Assembly (NCBI GenBank): GCA_914767715.1
Contig: OU612067.1
Coordinates: 21,676,162 to 21,740,161, forward strand
Reading direction: 5' to 3'
From: Membranipora membranacea
Lineage: Eukaryota > Bryozoa > Gymnolaemata > Cheilostomatida > Membraniporidae
Length of the DNA stretch: 64,000 nt
Made by a program: the position numbers and the translations under genes
Notes under the pieces: model-generated
What the model was told of the DNA's origin: nothing
The model's input: the letters and a program-made list of their open reading frames with translations, nothing else
Database searches by the model: none
In this document: piece after piece, positions 51,557-61,489 of the stretch
Position numbering within the stretch: the stretch's first letter is position 1
Layout: every line of letters starts with the position of its first letter

Positions 51557-54500
51557 TTATGTTGCCTGTTGGTAGCCAAGCTTTCCCATTAGACTCTCCT
51601 TAGTATGCTTGGATCTTTGTAGAGAACCTGTACTGCTCAAAACAGGAGGAAGAACAAGGTTCTTCTGAAGTGTATTTCGTGATTCTGGAGACTGATCATA
51701 CTGGTCTCCTTCATTCTTCTTCATGTCAATGACAGCATTTGTAACCATATCAAGTATGGTTGTCTTCCCATCAGCTTTAGCAAACTGTCTGGCCATGCCT
51801 CCCGTAAAAGCTCCTCTGATAGCCATCTTTCCGATCACTGTTGACATCAGTAGCAGTGTATGAGGCCTCTTAAGTACAACGTGGATCATCTCATTAGGAT
51901 TAGCTGCCTTTGCATCAACATGGCTTTTGGAAGGTCCAGCTGCTTGTTGAGGGTTGTAATTTTGGCAGGCCTGAATTATGGCAATCTACAATGTGTAATA
52001 TTATATTGACTGACTACTAGTATTTTGAAAGTATGATTTAGTGTGCAACCATAGTTACAATTTTATTTTGTTTGATAGTTGTAGTGATAGAACATCACGT
52101 GATTGTGTATGAGGTCATCATAAGAAGGTGAAGGACAAATATGGAAGGAAGGCAGTCTATGTGCAGAGCCTGAAGGTGCAACTTGTAACTGGAGATTACC
52201 TGAGAAGTACAGCTGAACTAGGATCAAGCCTACTCTTACTAAGGTAATACCATTACTCACATAGTACTCTACATGGTGCCAGAAGTCAAAGTCATTCTGG
52301 AAATACTTGAATAGATACAGAGGCCAATTACTCTTAGAAAAATTTGGCGGGAAAATTTTCTTTCATGAGAAAAAGTGACCGTAACTCAGTTTATGATTAG
52401 AAGAACATTGATCCCTATCTACAAGGTATAGATTGACTAATAGAGAATGGCAGAAGGATTGAAAGACGACAAATTCTGTAAGAGAATAGACTTTTCCAGT
52501 GGTAATTTATCCGCTGCCTGGAAGACATTCAAGATGCAATTTGACATTTATAAGATTGCTAAGAAATATGCTGCTATGTCTGAGCCTGAACAAATATCTA
52601 ACATGCTGGTGCAAATGGGTAATGAGAGTGTGCCAATTTATGCTCAGTTTGAATATGATGAGTCAGTAGAGAATAAGAAGGAAACATTAGCAAACACTAT
52701 CCGTATGTTTGATAACTATTTTGAACCAGTCAAGAACGTTATATACGAAAGAGCGAAGTTCAACACGATGAAACAAGGCGAGAAAAGCATTCATCAATAT
52801 ATCGTGGAGCTGCAGAACCAAGCAGATCAGTGTGAATATGGTATGGTCAAAGGCGACTTGGTGAGGGATCGAATTGTAGTAGGAGTGCGTGATAGTAAAC
52901 TACGTGAATACCTGATCGACTTAGATGATTTGGATCTCCACAAGTGCATACAAAAGGCCAAACAATGGGTCAGCAACCATCAGCAGACATCAAAATTCAG
53001 TGAAGGGAATGATGAGAACATCGACTATGTTAGTAGCAGACAAGACTACAAGAAGAAAGCAGAATATTCATCAGCAGCATATCCTTCAGCAGATAGTCCA
53101 TGTAAATTCTGTCTGAAATCATTTCACAGAGGAAAGAACTGTCCAGCCAAACACACAATGTGCAAAGTCTGCAGTGAGAAAGGACACTGGGCGAAGTCAG
53201 TAGTGTGTAAAAAGAAGGGTAAATCGATAAGTGAACTCAATTCAAGAATGACGGATCACTTGGTCGAGGAAACTGACTGCCTATTTCTAGCAGATGATTT
53301 ATGACTAGATACAGTTACAGAGACAGATTCAGCATGGTTCTCAGAAATAACAGTCAACAATAACAAGAAAATAAATTTTAAAGTAGATTCAGGAGCAGCA
53401 GTTACAGCAATACCGGCCGAACTTAATAGGGAGCTGAGGATGAAACTGACCCCTACAAACAAGAAGTTGAGGGCAGCTGGGAATCAACTCTTGCAAGTGG
53501 CTGGAAAAGCTATAGTGTCCTTGAAGACTAAACACAGTGAAGTGGAGGAAACTATATTCTTTGTCAACGGCTTAGTAACTCCTCTCCTAGGAAAGCCTAC
53601 AATAAAGAAGCTGAATCTCATAAAGTTCATAAACTCAGTCAGTGAGAATACTTGGGTGGATAGGTTTCCAAAACTGTTCACGGGACTTGGATCAATGAAA
53701 ACATCAGTGAATATAACACTAAGAGAGGACGCAATTCCGTTTGCACAGGCTGTACCTAGAAGAATAGCAGCAGCAAGACGTGGACCTCTAAAGAAGGAAC
53801 TTGACAGGATGGAGTCATTGGGAGTTATTCAGAAAATAAAAGCTCCAACAAAATGGTGTGCGCCCTGTATAGTCGTGCCCAAGAAAAATCAAAGTATCCG
53901 CGTATGCATTGATTTTACCCGACTTAACCAGGCAGTGTTGAGAGAATACTACCCATTACCAACTACAGAAGAGACGCTAAGTGCCCTGGGAAGTGCGAAA
54001 ATATTTAGTCAACTGGATGCAAACTCAGGTTATTGGCAGCTAAGACTAAGCGAGCAAGCCCAGAAACTGACAACGTTTATCACACCGTTCGGGAAGTATT
54101 TTTGTCGACGATTACCATTTGGAATATCATCTGCTCCAGAAATCTTTCAGCGTGAAATGCTAAAAGTATTGGAAGGGTTGGAAGGTGTGATCTGTCAGAT
54201 TGATGACATACTTATCTGTGGTGAAACACAAGAAGAACATGATGCTAGGTCAGAAGCAGTGATACAGAGATTGAGTACAGCAGGTATTACGTTGAATCCA
54301 GATAAGTGTGTATTTAGCAAGCCAGAAGTGAAGTTCTTGGGACACATTATCAACAATGAAGGAATTCACGTAGATCCAGAGAAGACTAAAGCAATCACAG
54401 AATTCGCTGCACCAAAGAACAGGAAGGAATTACGTAGATTCTTTGGAATTGTGAATTACATTGGCAAGTTCACAGCAACATTGGCAGAAGACACTTCAGC

Positions 54501-57500
54501 GTTGAGACAACTGTTACAGAAAGACAGAGAGTGGATATGGAACGCTGAACAACAAAGTCAATTTGAAGAGTTAAAGCGGAAACTGGCCAGAGCTCCAACG
54601 CTCACTCCCTACCAGTTGGAAGCAGAGACGTTGCTAAGTACAAACGCTAGCTCATATGGTCTGGGAGCTGCTATATTGCAAAAAGTGGAAGGCAGTTGGG
54701 AACCTGTGGCGTTCGCTTCAAGATCGATGAATCCGGCTGAAACGAGATACGCACAAATAGAAAAGGAGGCTCTAGCAATTTGTTGGGGATGTGAGAAGTT
54801 TCATTACTATCTAGCAGGAAAAAAATTCAGGATAGAGACAGATCACAAACCATTGATATCGGTGTTAGGAGATAAAGAATTGGCTAGGCTACCTATTAGA
54901 GTGCAGAGATTTCGATTACGGATGATGGCATATACTTACTCGATATCATACACGCCAGGAGAGAAATTAGTATTAGCAGATGCGTTATCCAGAGCTCCAT
55001 TACCTGGTGGAATGGATTCAGAAAGCACTAACGAGCTGGTAGTAAGCGAAATAGCAGATTCCCTGCCCATATCACAGAGAAGAAGAGATAGAATCAAAGC
55101 AGCAATACTAGCAGACGAAGAGTCAACTATACTCCTACAGTATATACGTGAGGGATGGCCAGTGTATGTCAAAGTCAACCCAATGGTGCAGAAGTATTTT
55201 ACGTTCAAGGACTTTCTCACGGAGATTGATGGAGTTATATACTATTGGGATAGAGTGTACATACCTAGAATGGAACAGGATAAAGTGTTAGAGGACATCC
55301 ACAAAGGTCACCAAGGAGCAACAGAGTTGGTATGGTGGCCAGGGATGACAGCGGAAATACGAGAGTTGGTGAAAATGTGTACTAGCTGTATTCCATTCAG
55401 GAATGTAGCAAGAGAACCGATTGCTCAGACTCCTCTTCCAGATAGGACATGGTGGCGTCTGGCAGCGGATGTGTGCGAAAAAGATTCTATCCAATATTTA
55501 GTGCTAGTAGATTTTTATAGCAGATATATAGTGGCAAGACGCATTGAAGATTGTGAGGCCAAGACCATAATCAGACAGCTAGAAGACGTGTTTTGTATGT
55601 TGGGCATCCCTCACTCACTCGTAACTGACAATGCTACATATTTCAAAGGAGAAATATTCCAGAAGTTTCTTACTAAATGGGATGTAGTTCACATTACTTC
55701 AGCCCCGCATAGAGGACAAAGTAATGGCGAAGCTGAACGAGCAGTACAAACAGTTAAAGGATTTTTGAACAAAAACATCAATTTACAGGCAGCGCTCTGC
55801 AGTTATCGCGACACACCATTAGAAAATGGTTACTCACCAGCAATGCTCAATTCTATGGGAATTAACAACTTCAGATCTGTAGATGTGAATCGATTCAAAT
55901 CCAAAGATACTGCAATCAAGTCACGTCTAGCAACTAATTATAACAAAAGATTCGCTGTGAGGGAAAGAAGTCCTTTGAGATTGTTGCAGCAAGTCAGAGT
56001 TGTTGACGGTACGAAGAGAAAACCCCAGATAGCTATAGTTGTGGGAACGAATGGACGAGAAGTGTTATTAGAGAAAGATGGGTCGATTCTACGAAGAAAT
56101 CGAGCACAAATCACCAAGGTCCCTGATCCCACAACACTTATAGTATCTGAAAACAGAAGAGAAGGTCAAGAGCTCATACCTCCACCATCGGCAGTACAGG
56201 TAGCAGTCGCGTCCGATAATTTGGCGGGAGCTTATGCTTCCCCACCAGTCACAGAGGCTGTGGCCTCTGAACGATACGAGCATCAAAGTCCGGTTGGTAC
56301 TGTTGCACCAACACCAGTCACTGGTGCTCTTGCACCGGAACAAGTCGCAGGTGCCGTTGCGCCTCTACAGTCAAAAGGTGCTGTTGCGCCTTTACAACAG
56401 GTTTACGGGGCTGTTGCCTCGCCACCAGTTACGGAGGCCGTTGCCTCAAGTTCGTTGGGTGCTAGTGCACCTGAAGTAGGGCGTAAATGTAAGGTAGCTA
56501 TTGCCGCCAACCAGTCCAAAGTGGCCATTGCCACTAAACAGTCTAAGGTAGCTTTTGCTGCCAACCAATATGCAGGTGCCATTGCACCTATCAAACGTAG
56601 TCGCAGTAACAGACCCATCAGAGCTCCCAAACGCTATGATGAAGAATACTAGCTAAGTCTACCTGTTTATGTTCAAATTTTTTGTTCCTTTTTTCTATCG
56701 GTGCACACAATCAATCACGTATTCATTTATATTTACAGATGAACTCTAGGACATTTATTGTATTGGGTAACTCTCTAGTGAGGCGTCTCACGATACCAGA
56801 TGTTGAAGTAATATCTATAAATGGTCTCGATTGGGAGGGGGCCAGGAAGTACATGATTGACAATAGACGCTTGTTCATTGATAAGCACGTGTATATTCTA
56901 GTTGGACCATTGAGGTTTACCTCTCTCCATAGAAGTAGAAGGGAAGTTGCTTTTTGTGGTCACAACTTACACACAGTACATCAACTATTTGCACCATTTT
57001 ATAACGAGCTGTCATTTCTACACATTTCTCCAGTTGTCTGTCCGCTATTCCCCATGAACTTTACGATGTATAATGGACTAACAGCTCGACGCCCAATAAT
57101 GACATCGTTTTATAACGATTGGAATGCTAAGATTAGAGGTCAAGTTGCGACAGAGAATCGCCACATCATGAGATTCAATACAAAGTACAATGTGCTTGCA
57201 CCTTGCCTTAATAATAGGATTTTCCATAGGAAGAAACAGCACTATGCATTCTGGGACCGGTACCTAAGAGACGGACTACATGTTACGCAGCAGATATTAG
57301 ACGAATGGGCTGTGGAATTTCAGCGAGTTATCCTGAAATACACCACGTAACAATAGAGAGAAAAGACAATTTCTTATTAAGGTTCGTCCACTGTTCGTCC
57401 AAATGTAAATATTGTTCTGTTCATTTTTGTTAGTTTTCCCATATACTTATTGTACATACATTGTTAGCATGGACATTTATATGACATACAAAGATACTGA

Positions 57501-60500
57501 TGCGTGGTGTGAAGATTGATTGTTCCAGTTTGATGGTGCCGTTGCACCTGTCGGGGATTTACTATATGGTGAAAACTAAAGGGGAGATGTAGTGATAGAA
57601 CATCACGTGATTGTGTATGAGGTCATCATAAGAAGGTGAAGGACAAATACGGAAGGAAGGCAGTCTATGTGCAGAGCCTGAAGGTGCAACTTGTAACTGG
57701 AGATTACCTGAGAAGTACAGCTGAACTAGGATCAAGCCTACTCTTACTAAGGTAATACCATTACTCACATAGTACTCTACAATAGTCAACAGATGGTGGT
57801 TCTTCGAATGAGAAGTTATCACATCATCAGCACATGCCACATATTAAACCATTTTTTTGATCTCAGCTCGTTTGCTGCCGTTGAGTATTGAAGAATGAAT
57901 ACATACCATTGGGACTTGTTCAGACAACTTATTATCTAGTATCTGTAGAACATCAGTGATGGGCATATAGGAGCCATTGCAGCCATACAGCATTCCGGCT
58001 TTTCCATGGGTCATGATGGAGATGACAAGAAGGGAGATTCCTTGGGATGGAAGCTCATCGATTCTGTGACGCAGATCTAATGCACTTTTCCATTCTATCT
58101 TCTGAGTCTTGCATCCTGCTGTGACTAGGCTTTCAGCCATCTTATTAGCTTCATCTTCAGCATCAGGTCTATTCTCGGTGTTGAAAAGCACAAGGCCGTA
58201 CCTCTTCATGTGATCTTGATGATATGGTATGATGTACTGGTCACTCTGAACAAATAGTCGATTGATGTTATTAGCGCCTAGTGGATGCTTCTCTATGAGC
58301 TCCTTCAGTATCTGTGACTTGTCACCTGTGTAAAATTAAAATTCAAGTCAAAGAAATATAGACAACCTGCAGCTTTGCATTCTAGTGTATATATAGCATT
58401 TTACAATAGTAGATTTTAATATTTAAATGAGATATATATATGATTGTGACATATAAACTCATGTTTAAGACGAGTGGTTGTCATCATAAGTATGCATTGA
58501 TTGATGTACCCAAAAAATATCTCTGCTAGCTGTGTAATTTGGATACACATTAGAGTCATGTCAGTTTGTACAGAAGATTATAGTTGTAGCACATGACCAC
58601 TGAAATCAGATATAATGATAATCATAGCACATATATCACTTGAATCAAATTAGCAGACTTTTGTTAGAGGGCCATAGTTTGCTAGATCAAATTTTGTTCA
58701 TTTGCTTGATTTTCAAGGTTCTCCCAATTATGGTCACACTGAGATGCTCACACATAATATGTATAATGTAATATATAAATGTAATACAACAAACTTTTAA
58801 TGGATAAAAACTGATTAAACATGTATTTAGTTTTATAATTTTTAATTAAAATCAATTCGGAAACTTACTTGATAAGACAAGCTTTGATATGTAGTCTTGA
58901 AGCTCAGTATGACCAGCCTCTGTTATGCTTGAACCTAAAATATTCGCAAAATTTCATTGATGATAAAAATGAGTTTTCCATGCACACAAAAAGCAGTGTC
59001 TGGGAGGGCTGCTGAAGAGAGGGTTCAAGGTAGGTAAGCAGCCGTAGTGCTTGGAACACAGGGAGATGGTGCTTCAAGTTCATTTTATTAAAGCAATTTG
59101 CCTTTTCCATGTCAATAAAGATACTTTACACTATGATAATACATATTTTTATGACTTTAACATACATGGTTTCATGAGTGGTTGTGGAACAAGTCGGTTC
59201 TCTTTGTTCTGCACTTCCTTTCTGCAGACAAACTTCTCATATCCAGTATAGCTGGGAGCTAGTTCTCTAGAACTATCTGGAACATCCAACTGGTACCAAT
59301 CAGGATCAACAGCTGTTTGTGGGTCTAGGTTGTTAGTTAGTAGGCAGTGAGAACAGTAGAAGACAGTCTCATAACGAACTCCTTTCCAGACAGATTTGAG
59401 TTTGGTGGTGAGCTTTTTCAGGGTCAAAATCTGCTCTTCTCTTGCTTCACAGATTCTTTTCAGAGGTGTCAGAGTGATGAGAGTGACACGCTTTTCACCT
59501 GCATTGTGAAGGAGGTGTTCGATTATCCCATTACTCTTGGTCACAGTAGCACCATTCCCGCCTGCCTCTGGAAAGTTTGAAGGATTAGAGTTCATGTCTA
59601 GATAGGCGGCAGTGATGAGGGAGAAGATGTAGCTGGGTATGGGTAGACCGCGTAAATGAAGATCGACCTTCAACGGCATCAGTTGATTGTACACTGCAGG
59701 GGCTGTTATTGTTCGGCTGGCAAAATACGGTACAATGTATTTCTGATTGCTTATTGCAGCATTTGAACCGCATAGATGCACAAGATGAAATGTTCTTAGG
59801 ATTTCAATGGACACATCGGCAGGGAGTCGGGATTCTTGCTCTAAGAGGTGTAGAAGCAGAGGTGCATCCATCACTCCTGTGTCATTGAATGTGTCTATCA
59901 TCTCTTTGTATCTGCTCTTTTCTATGGTTTTTCCGTCAACAAGAGAGAATGGAATAAATTTATCTAGCCTTTTGTACCAGGATTCCTCCAGTGTGTGGTT
60001 GTATAGGACTTCTATCACACTTGTTATGACTTTTGAGCGATGGAATATAAAGTTTGATAGCTTGTCTAGTCTCCTGAACCACATTATTTGACTTATTTCA
60101 TGAAGATACTCGAGAGTGACATGTCCTTCATCATCAGGAAATTCTTTCTCTATTTCAGACAGGGTGAGCATGGGCTTGTCAGAGTGTTGGACTAGCTTCT
60201 GTAGTATTCGATACCAGCTACCGGGAATCTCAGTGATTAATCCTGCACCAGCTGCTATGATAGCATTTTTCAGCTTGTCGATTTCAGGCTGTCCGGATGT
60301 CTTCGAGAAGTGATGGATGTCACAAGACCTTATCAGGACTTCTGAGGTGTTGGCGAAGCTGGTCATGGTAAAGATCGGGTTAGTGTCATTTTTCAAGTTC
60401 TGATTGACATTATTTTCTGCTTGGATTATACTTTGGCGCAATTTCTCAGTGACATTGAGCAGTTGTTGAGTTGTCTGCTCAACCTTATCAGGTATACTGT

Positions 60501-61120
60501 CACAGTGAGTGAGGACTACTACAGGTCTCTTCAGTTGAGGACACGCAATGTAGAGGTGGGATAACCACTCAATACAAAGCTCTTGACAAGCAGATTCCTC
60601 ATCTTTCTCTGAAGCTAATCTATCAAACTCAGCAATGTCTATCACTAGCAGCGGCACACATTTTCTCTTAAAAGTCAGTCTATAGGAAAAGTGATGGATC
60701 TTCTGGCCTCCGAAGTCAGTAAAGAGTATTTTTGAATTCTCATCAGTCTCCACCTCGCTCATTTCAAAGACTTTAGTGGCAGCATCCAATTTCCCCTCAT
60801 CAGAATCGCGTTGTGTCAGCACCCTTTTGTTTGCTTGCACACTGTTAACAAGGCTTGTTTTACCAGCTCTGCTTTTCCCTATGACTGTGACAGGTATAAG
60901 TCTCTGATTACTGGCTTTCTCAATATGGAGGTCATGAATGTACTTTCTCACAGCTTTTACACCTTGCTTACAGACACCTAGTGGTGGAGACGTTAGAGAA
61001 TCACAGTTATCACACTTTACTTTTTCTAATGTTGGGATACTGAACAAGCTCTCGGGGATGGTTGTGAGAGATCTGTTATACTCGATATCCAAAGACTCCA
61101 GATTAATCAGCTGGCTGATG
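51557..61120 (-). CDS. LRR - ROC GTPase - COR - caspase-like protein (4 exons seen, 5' end outside)
   Basis: Exons 59166-61120, 58869-58934, 57907-58325 and 51557-51985 join in phase to about 955 residues. The first exon opens in phase inside leucine-rich repeats (ISQLINLESLDIEYNRSL). A ROC domain follows with P-loop GKSRAGKTS (60850-60879), switch DFGGQ (60703-60717) and LTHCD (60499-60513), then a COR region (GSWYRILQKL...). The last two exons read as a caspase fold: the strand YGLVLFNTE, catalytic His in SIMTHGKAG (58006-58008) and catalytic Cys in IAIIQACQNYN (51965-51967). The p10-like part contains STVIGKMAIRG. QACQN replaces the usual QACRG. This suggests GTP-controlled protease signalling in death or immune pathways, by analogy with ROCO and caspase families. 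The intron between the two catalytic exons holds a whole Gypsy element. Earlier LRR exons must lie beyond the LINE or the window edge. Confidence 0.85.
52075..52079. repeat. Target-site duplication ATAGT (left)
   Basis: ATAGT directly precedes the 5' LTR and recurs at 57782-57786 directly after the 3' LTR, as expected for a 5-bp Ty3/Gypsy integration footprint. Confidence 0.9.
52080..52273 (+). repeat. 5' LTR
   Basis: Begins TGTAGTGATAGAACATCACG and ends CATAGTACTCTACA, with TG...CA ends. It differs from the 3' LTR at one base. Short for a Gypsy LTR. Confidence 0.95.
52274..52291 (+). promoter_or_regulatory. Primer-binding site
   Basis: TGGTGCCAGAAGTCAAAG follows the 5' LTR directly. The TGG start complements a tRNA CCA end. 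I did not identify which tRNA it matches. Confidence 0.7.
52447..53304 (+). CDS. gag: Gag-like nucleocapsid precursor of the Gypsy element
   Basis: A 285-residue frame starting at the first ATG of the transcript region and ending at TGA 53302-53304. The N-terminal half looks like a retrotransposon Gag/capsid domain (SAAWKTFKMQFDIYKIAKK, ... FNTMKQGEKSIHQYIVEL). The C-terminal part has two zinc knuckles: C-x2-C-x4-H-x4-C (starting CKFCLKSFHRGKNC) and a longer C-x2-C-x4-H-x6-C (CKVCSEKGHWAKSVVC). It would form the particle and bind element RNA. The stop codon is followed by CTA and the frame stays open into pol. Confidence 0.9.
   Translation: MAEGLKDDKFCKRIDFSSGNLSAAWKTFKMQFDIYKIAKKYAAMSEPEQISNMLVQMGNESVPIYAQFEYDESVENKKETLANTIRMFDNYFEPVKNVIYERAKFNTMKQGEKSIHQYIVELQNQADQCEYGMVKGDLVRDRIVVGVRDSKLREYLIDLDDLDLHKCIQKAKQWVSNHQQTSKFSEGNDENIDYVSSRQDYKKKAEYSSAAYPSADSPCKFCLKSFHRGKNCPAKHTMCKVCSEKGHWAKSVVCKKKGKSISELNSRMTDHLVEETDCLFLADDL
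53305..56652 (+). CDS. pol: Pol polyprotein (protease, RT, RNase H, integrase), same frame as gag
   Basis: Open for 1115 codons directly after the gag UGA. The first ATG is only at 53440, after the protease active site (VDSGAAVTAIP), so the protease can be made only by readthrough or another route. RT motifs: QLDANSGYWQ, RLPFGISSAPEIFQ and QIDDIL (54196-54207). RNase H: TNASSYGLGA, where the usual first catalytic Asp is Asn (54643-54645), then ETDHKPL. The integrase zinc finger (HKGHQG...CTSC) is about seven residues shorter than usual between the second His and WWPGM. Its D,D,E residues lie in AADVCE, VTDNATYF and SNGEAERAV. The C-terminal tail (from about 56190) is rich in imperfect GAVAP/EAVAS repeats. 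Confidence 0.92.
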   Translation, partial: LDTVTETDSAWFSEITVNNNKKINFKVDSGAAVTAIPAELNRELRMKLTPTNKKLRAAGNQLLQVAGKAIVSLKTKHSEVEETIFFVNGLVTPLLGKPTIKKLNLIKFINSVSENTWVDRFPKLFTGLGSMKTSVNITLREDAIPFAQAVPRRIAAARRGPLKKELDRMESLGVIQKIKAPTKWCAPCIVVPKKNQSIRVCIDFTRLNQAVLREYYPLPTTEETLSALGSAKIFSQLDANSGYWQLRLSEQAQKLTTFITPFGKYFCRRLPFGISSAPEIFQREMLKVLEGLEGVICQIDDILICGETQEEHDARSEAVIQRLSTAGITLNPDKCVFSKPEVKFLGHIINNEGIHVDPEKTKAITEFAAPKNRKELRRFFGIVNYIGKFTATLAEDTSALRQLLQKDREWIWNAEQQSQFEELKRKLARAPTLTPYQLEAETLLSTNASSYGLGAAILQKVEGSWEPVAFASRSMNPAETRYAQIEKEALAICWGCEKFHYYLAGKKFRIETDHKPLISVLGDKELARLPIRVQRFRLRMMAYTYSISYTPGEKLVLADALSRAPLPGGMDSESTNELVVSEIADSLPISQRRRDRIKAAILADEESTILLQYIREGWPVYVKVNPMVQKYFTFKDFLTEIDGVIYYWDRVYIPRMEQDKVLEDIHKGHQGATELVWWPGMTAEIRELVKMCTSCIPFRNVAREPIAQTPLPDRTWWRLAADVCEKDSIQYLVLVDFYSRYIVARRIEDCEAKTIIRQLEDVFCMLGIPHSLVTDNATYFKGEIFQKFLTKWDVVHITSAPHRGQSNGEAERAVQTVKGFLNKNINLQAALCSYRDTPLENGYSPAMLNSMGINNFRSVDVNRFKSKDTAIKSRLATNYNKRFAVRERSPLRLLQQVRVVDGTKRKPQIAIVVGTNGREVLLEKDGSILRRNRAQITKVPDPTTLIVSENRREGQELIPPPSAVQVAVASDNLAGAYASPPVTEAVASERYEHQSPVGTVAPTPVTGALAPEQVAGAVAPLQSKGAVAPLQQVYGAVASPPVTEAVASSSLGASAPEVGRKCKVAIAANQSKVAIATKQSKVAFAANQYAGAIAPIKRSRSNRPIRAPKRYDEEY
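56682..57350 (+). CDS. Third ORF of the Gypsy element, SGNH hydrolase-like
   Basis: A 222-codon frame between pol and the 3' LTR. A second ATG at 56739 is the more likely start: it directly follows TTATATTTACAG, an acceptor-like sequence, and leads into NSRTFIVLGNSLVRRL. That resembles block I (GDS) of SGNH/GDSL hydrolases, with Asn for Asp. The C-terminal DGLHVTQQ matches the block V D-x-x-H pair, and VGPLRFT sits where block III is expected. No signal peptide or membrane segment is seen, so it is not a typical env. A role in lipid or ester hydrolysis, or simply RNA or protein binding, is possible. The family assignment rests on motifs alone. Confidence 0.6.
   Translation: MFLFSIGAHNQSRIHLYLQMNSRTFIVLGNSLVRRLTIPDVEVISINGLDWEGARKYMIDNRRLFIDKHVYILVGPLRFTSLHRSRREVAFCGHNLHTVHQLFAPFYNELSFLHISPVVCPLFPMNFTMYNGLTARRPIMTSFYNDWNAKIRGQVATENRHIMRFNTKYNVLAPCLNNRIFHRKKQHYAFWDRYLRDGLHVTQQILDEWAVEFQRVILKYTT
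57578..57587 (+). promoter_or_regulatory. Polypurine tract
   Basis: AAAGGGGAGA directly precedes the 3' LTR, the expected primer site for plus-strand DNA synthesis. Confidence 0.8.
57588..57781 (+). repeat. 3' LTR
   Basis: 194 bp, TG...CA ends, one difference from the 5' LTR by eye, followed by the ATAGT target duplication at 57782-57786. Confidence 0.95.
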
Positions 61121-61489
61121 CTGCAAAAGAACAGAAGATAAAATGTATTGTGTGAGAAGGTAAAAGTGGTCATCTGGTAATCATCTCATTCAGAGGGGAT
61201 AATGCTGGGAAGAGAGGGATGTGGCAAAGTATGCTGAAATGTTGGCCAAGTAGAACCTTCATACAACTTATCAATAGTTATGAAGTTGAAATGGACATAA
61301 GATCCTTTTAACTAACAAAATGAAAATGCTCCAATTCAATTTCAATGGCAATCGAGAATAATATTGATGAATGCATACAAATGTTTATATACGTGTTTCT
61401 GTAATATTCATCAAGACTAGACGATATTAGACTTCATTAACTTCAACCTCAAAAACATTTCTGAGATAAACTCATCCTTGACTTAATAT

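Larger units (their letters stand above)
52080..57781 (+). mobile_element. Full-length Ty3/Gypsy LTR retrotransposon
   Basis: A 5702-bp element flanked by ATAGT duplications. Order: 5' LTR, primer-binding site, gag, pol (protease, RT, RNase H, integrase), a third ORF, polypurine tract, 3' LTR. The LTRs are 194 bp each and differ at one position by eye (ATATGG versus ATACGG), so the insertion is recent. The integrase and RT motifs resemble the K02A2.6-like Gypsy group. It is inserted antisense in an intron of the ROCO-caspase gene. All three frames are open over their length. Confidence 0.95.

Noticed and set aside
52063-52260. Antisense open frame in the LTR (also at 57562-57840)
   Set aside because: It is the reverse strand of the LTR and appears twice only because the LTR is duplicated.
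53305-53440. Gag-pol frameshift
   Set aside because: Gag and pol are in the same frame; only a TGA separates them, so no frameshift is needed.
54936-55220. Antisense frames across pol
   Set aside because: They are shadows of the pol frame without any domain.
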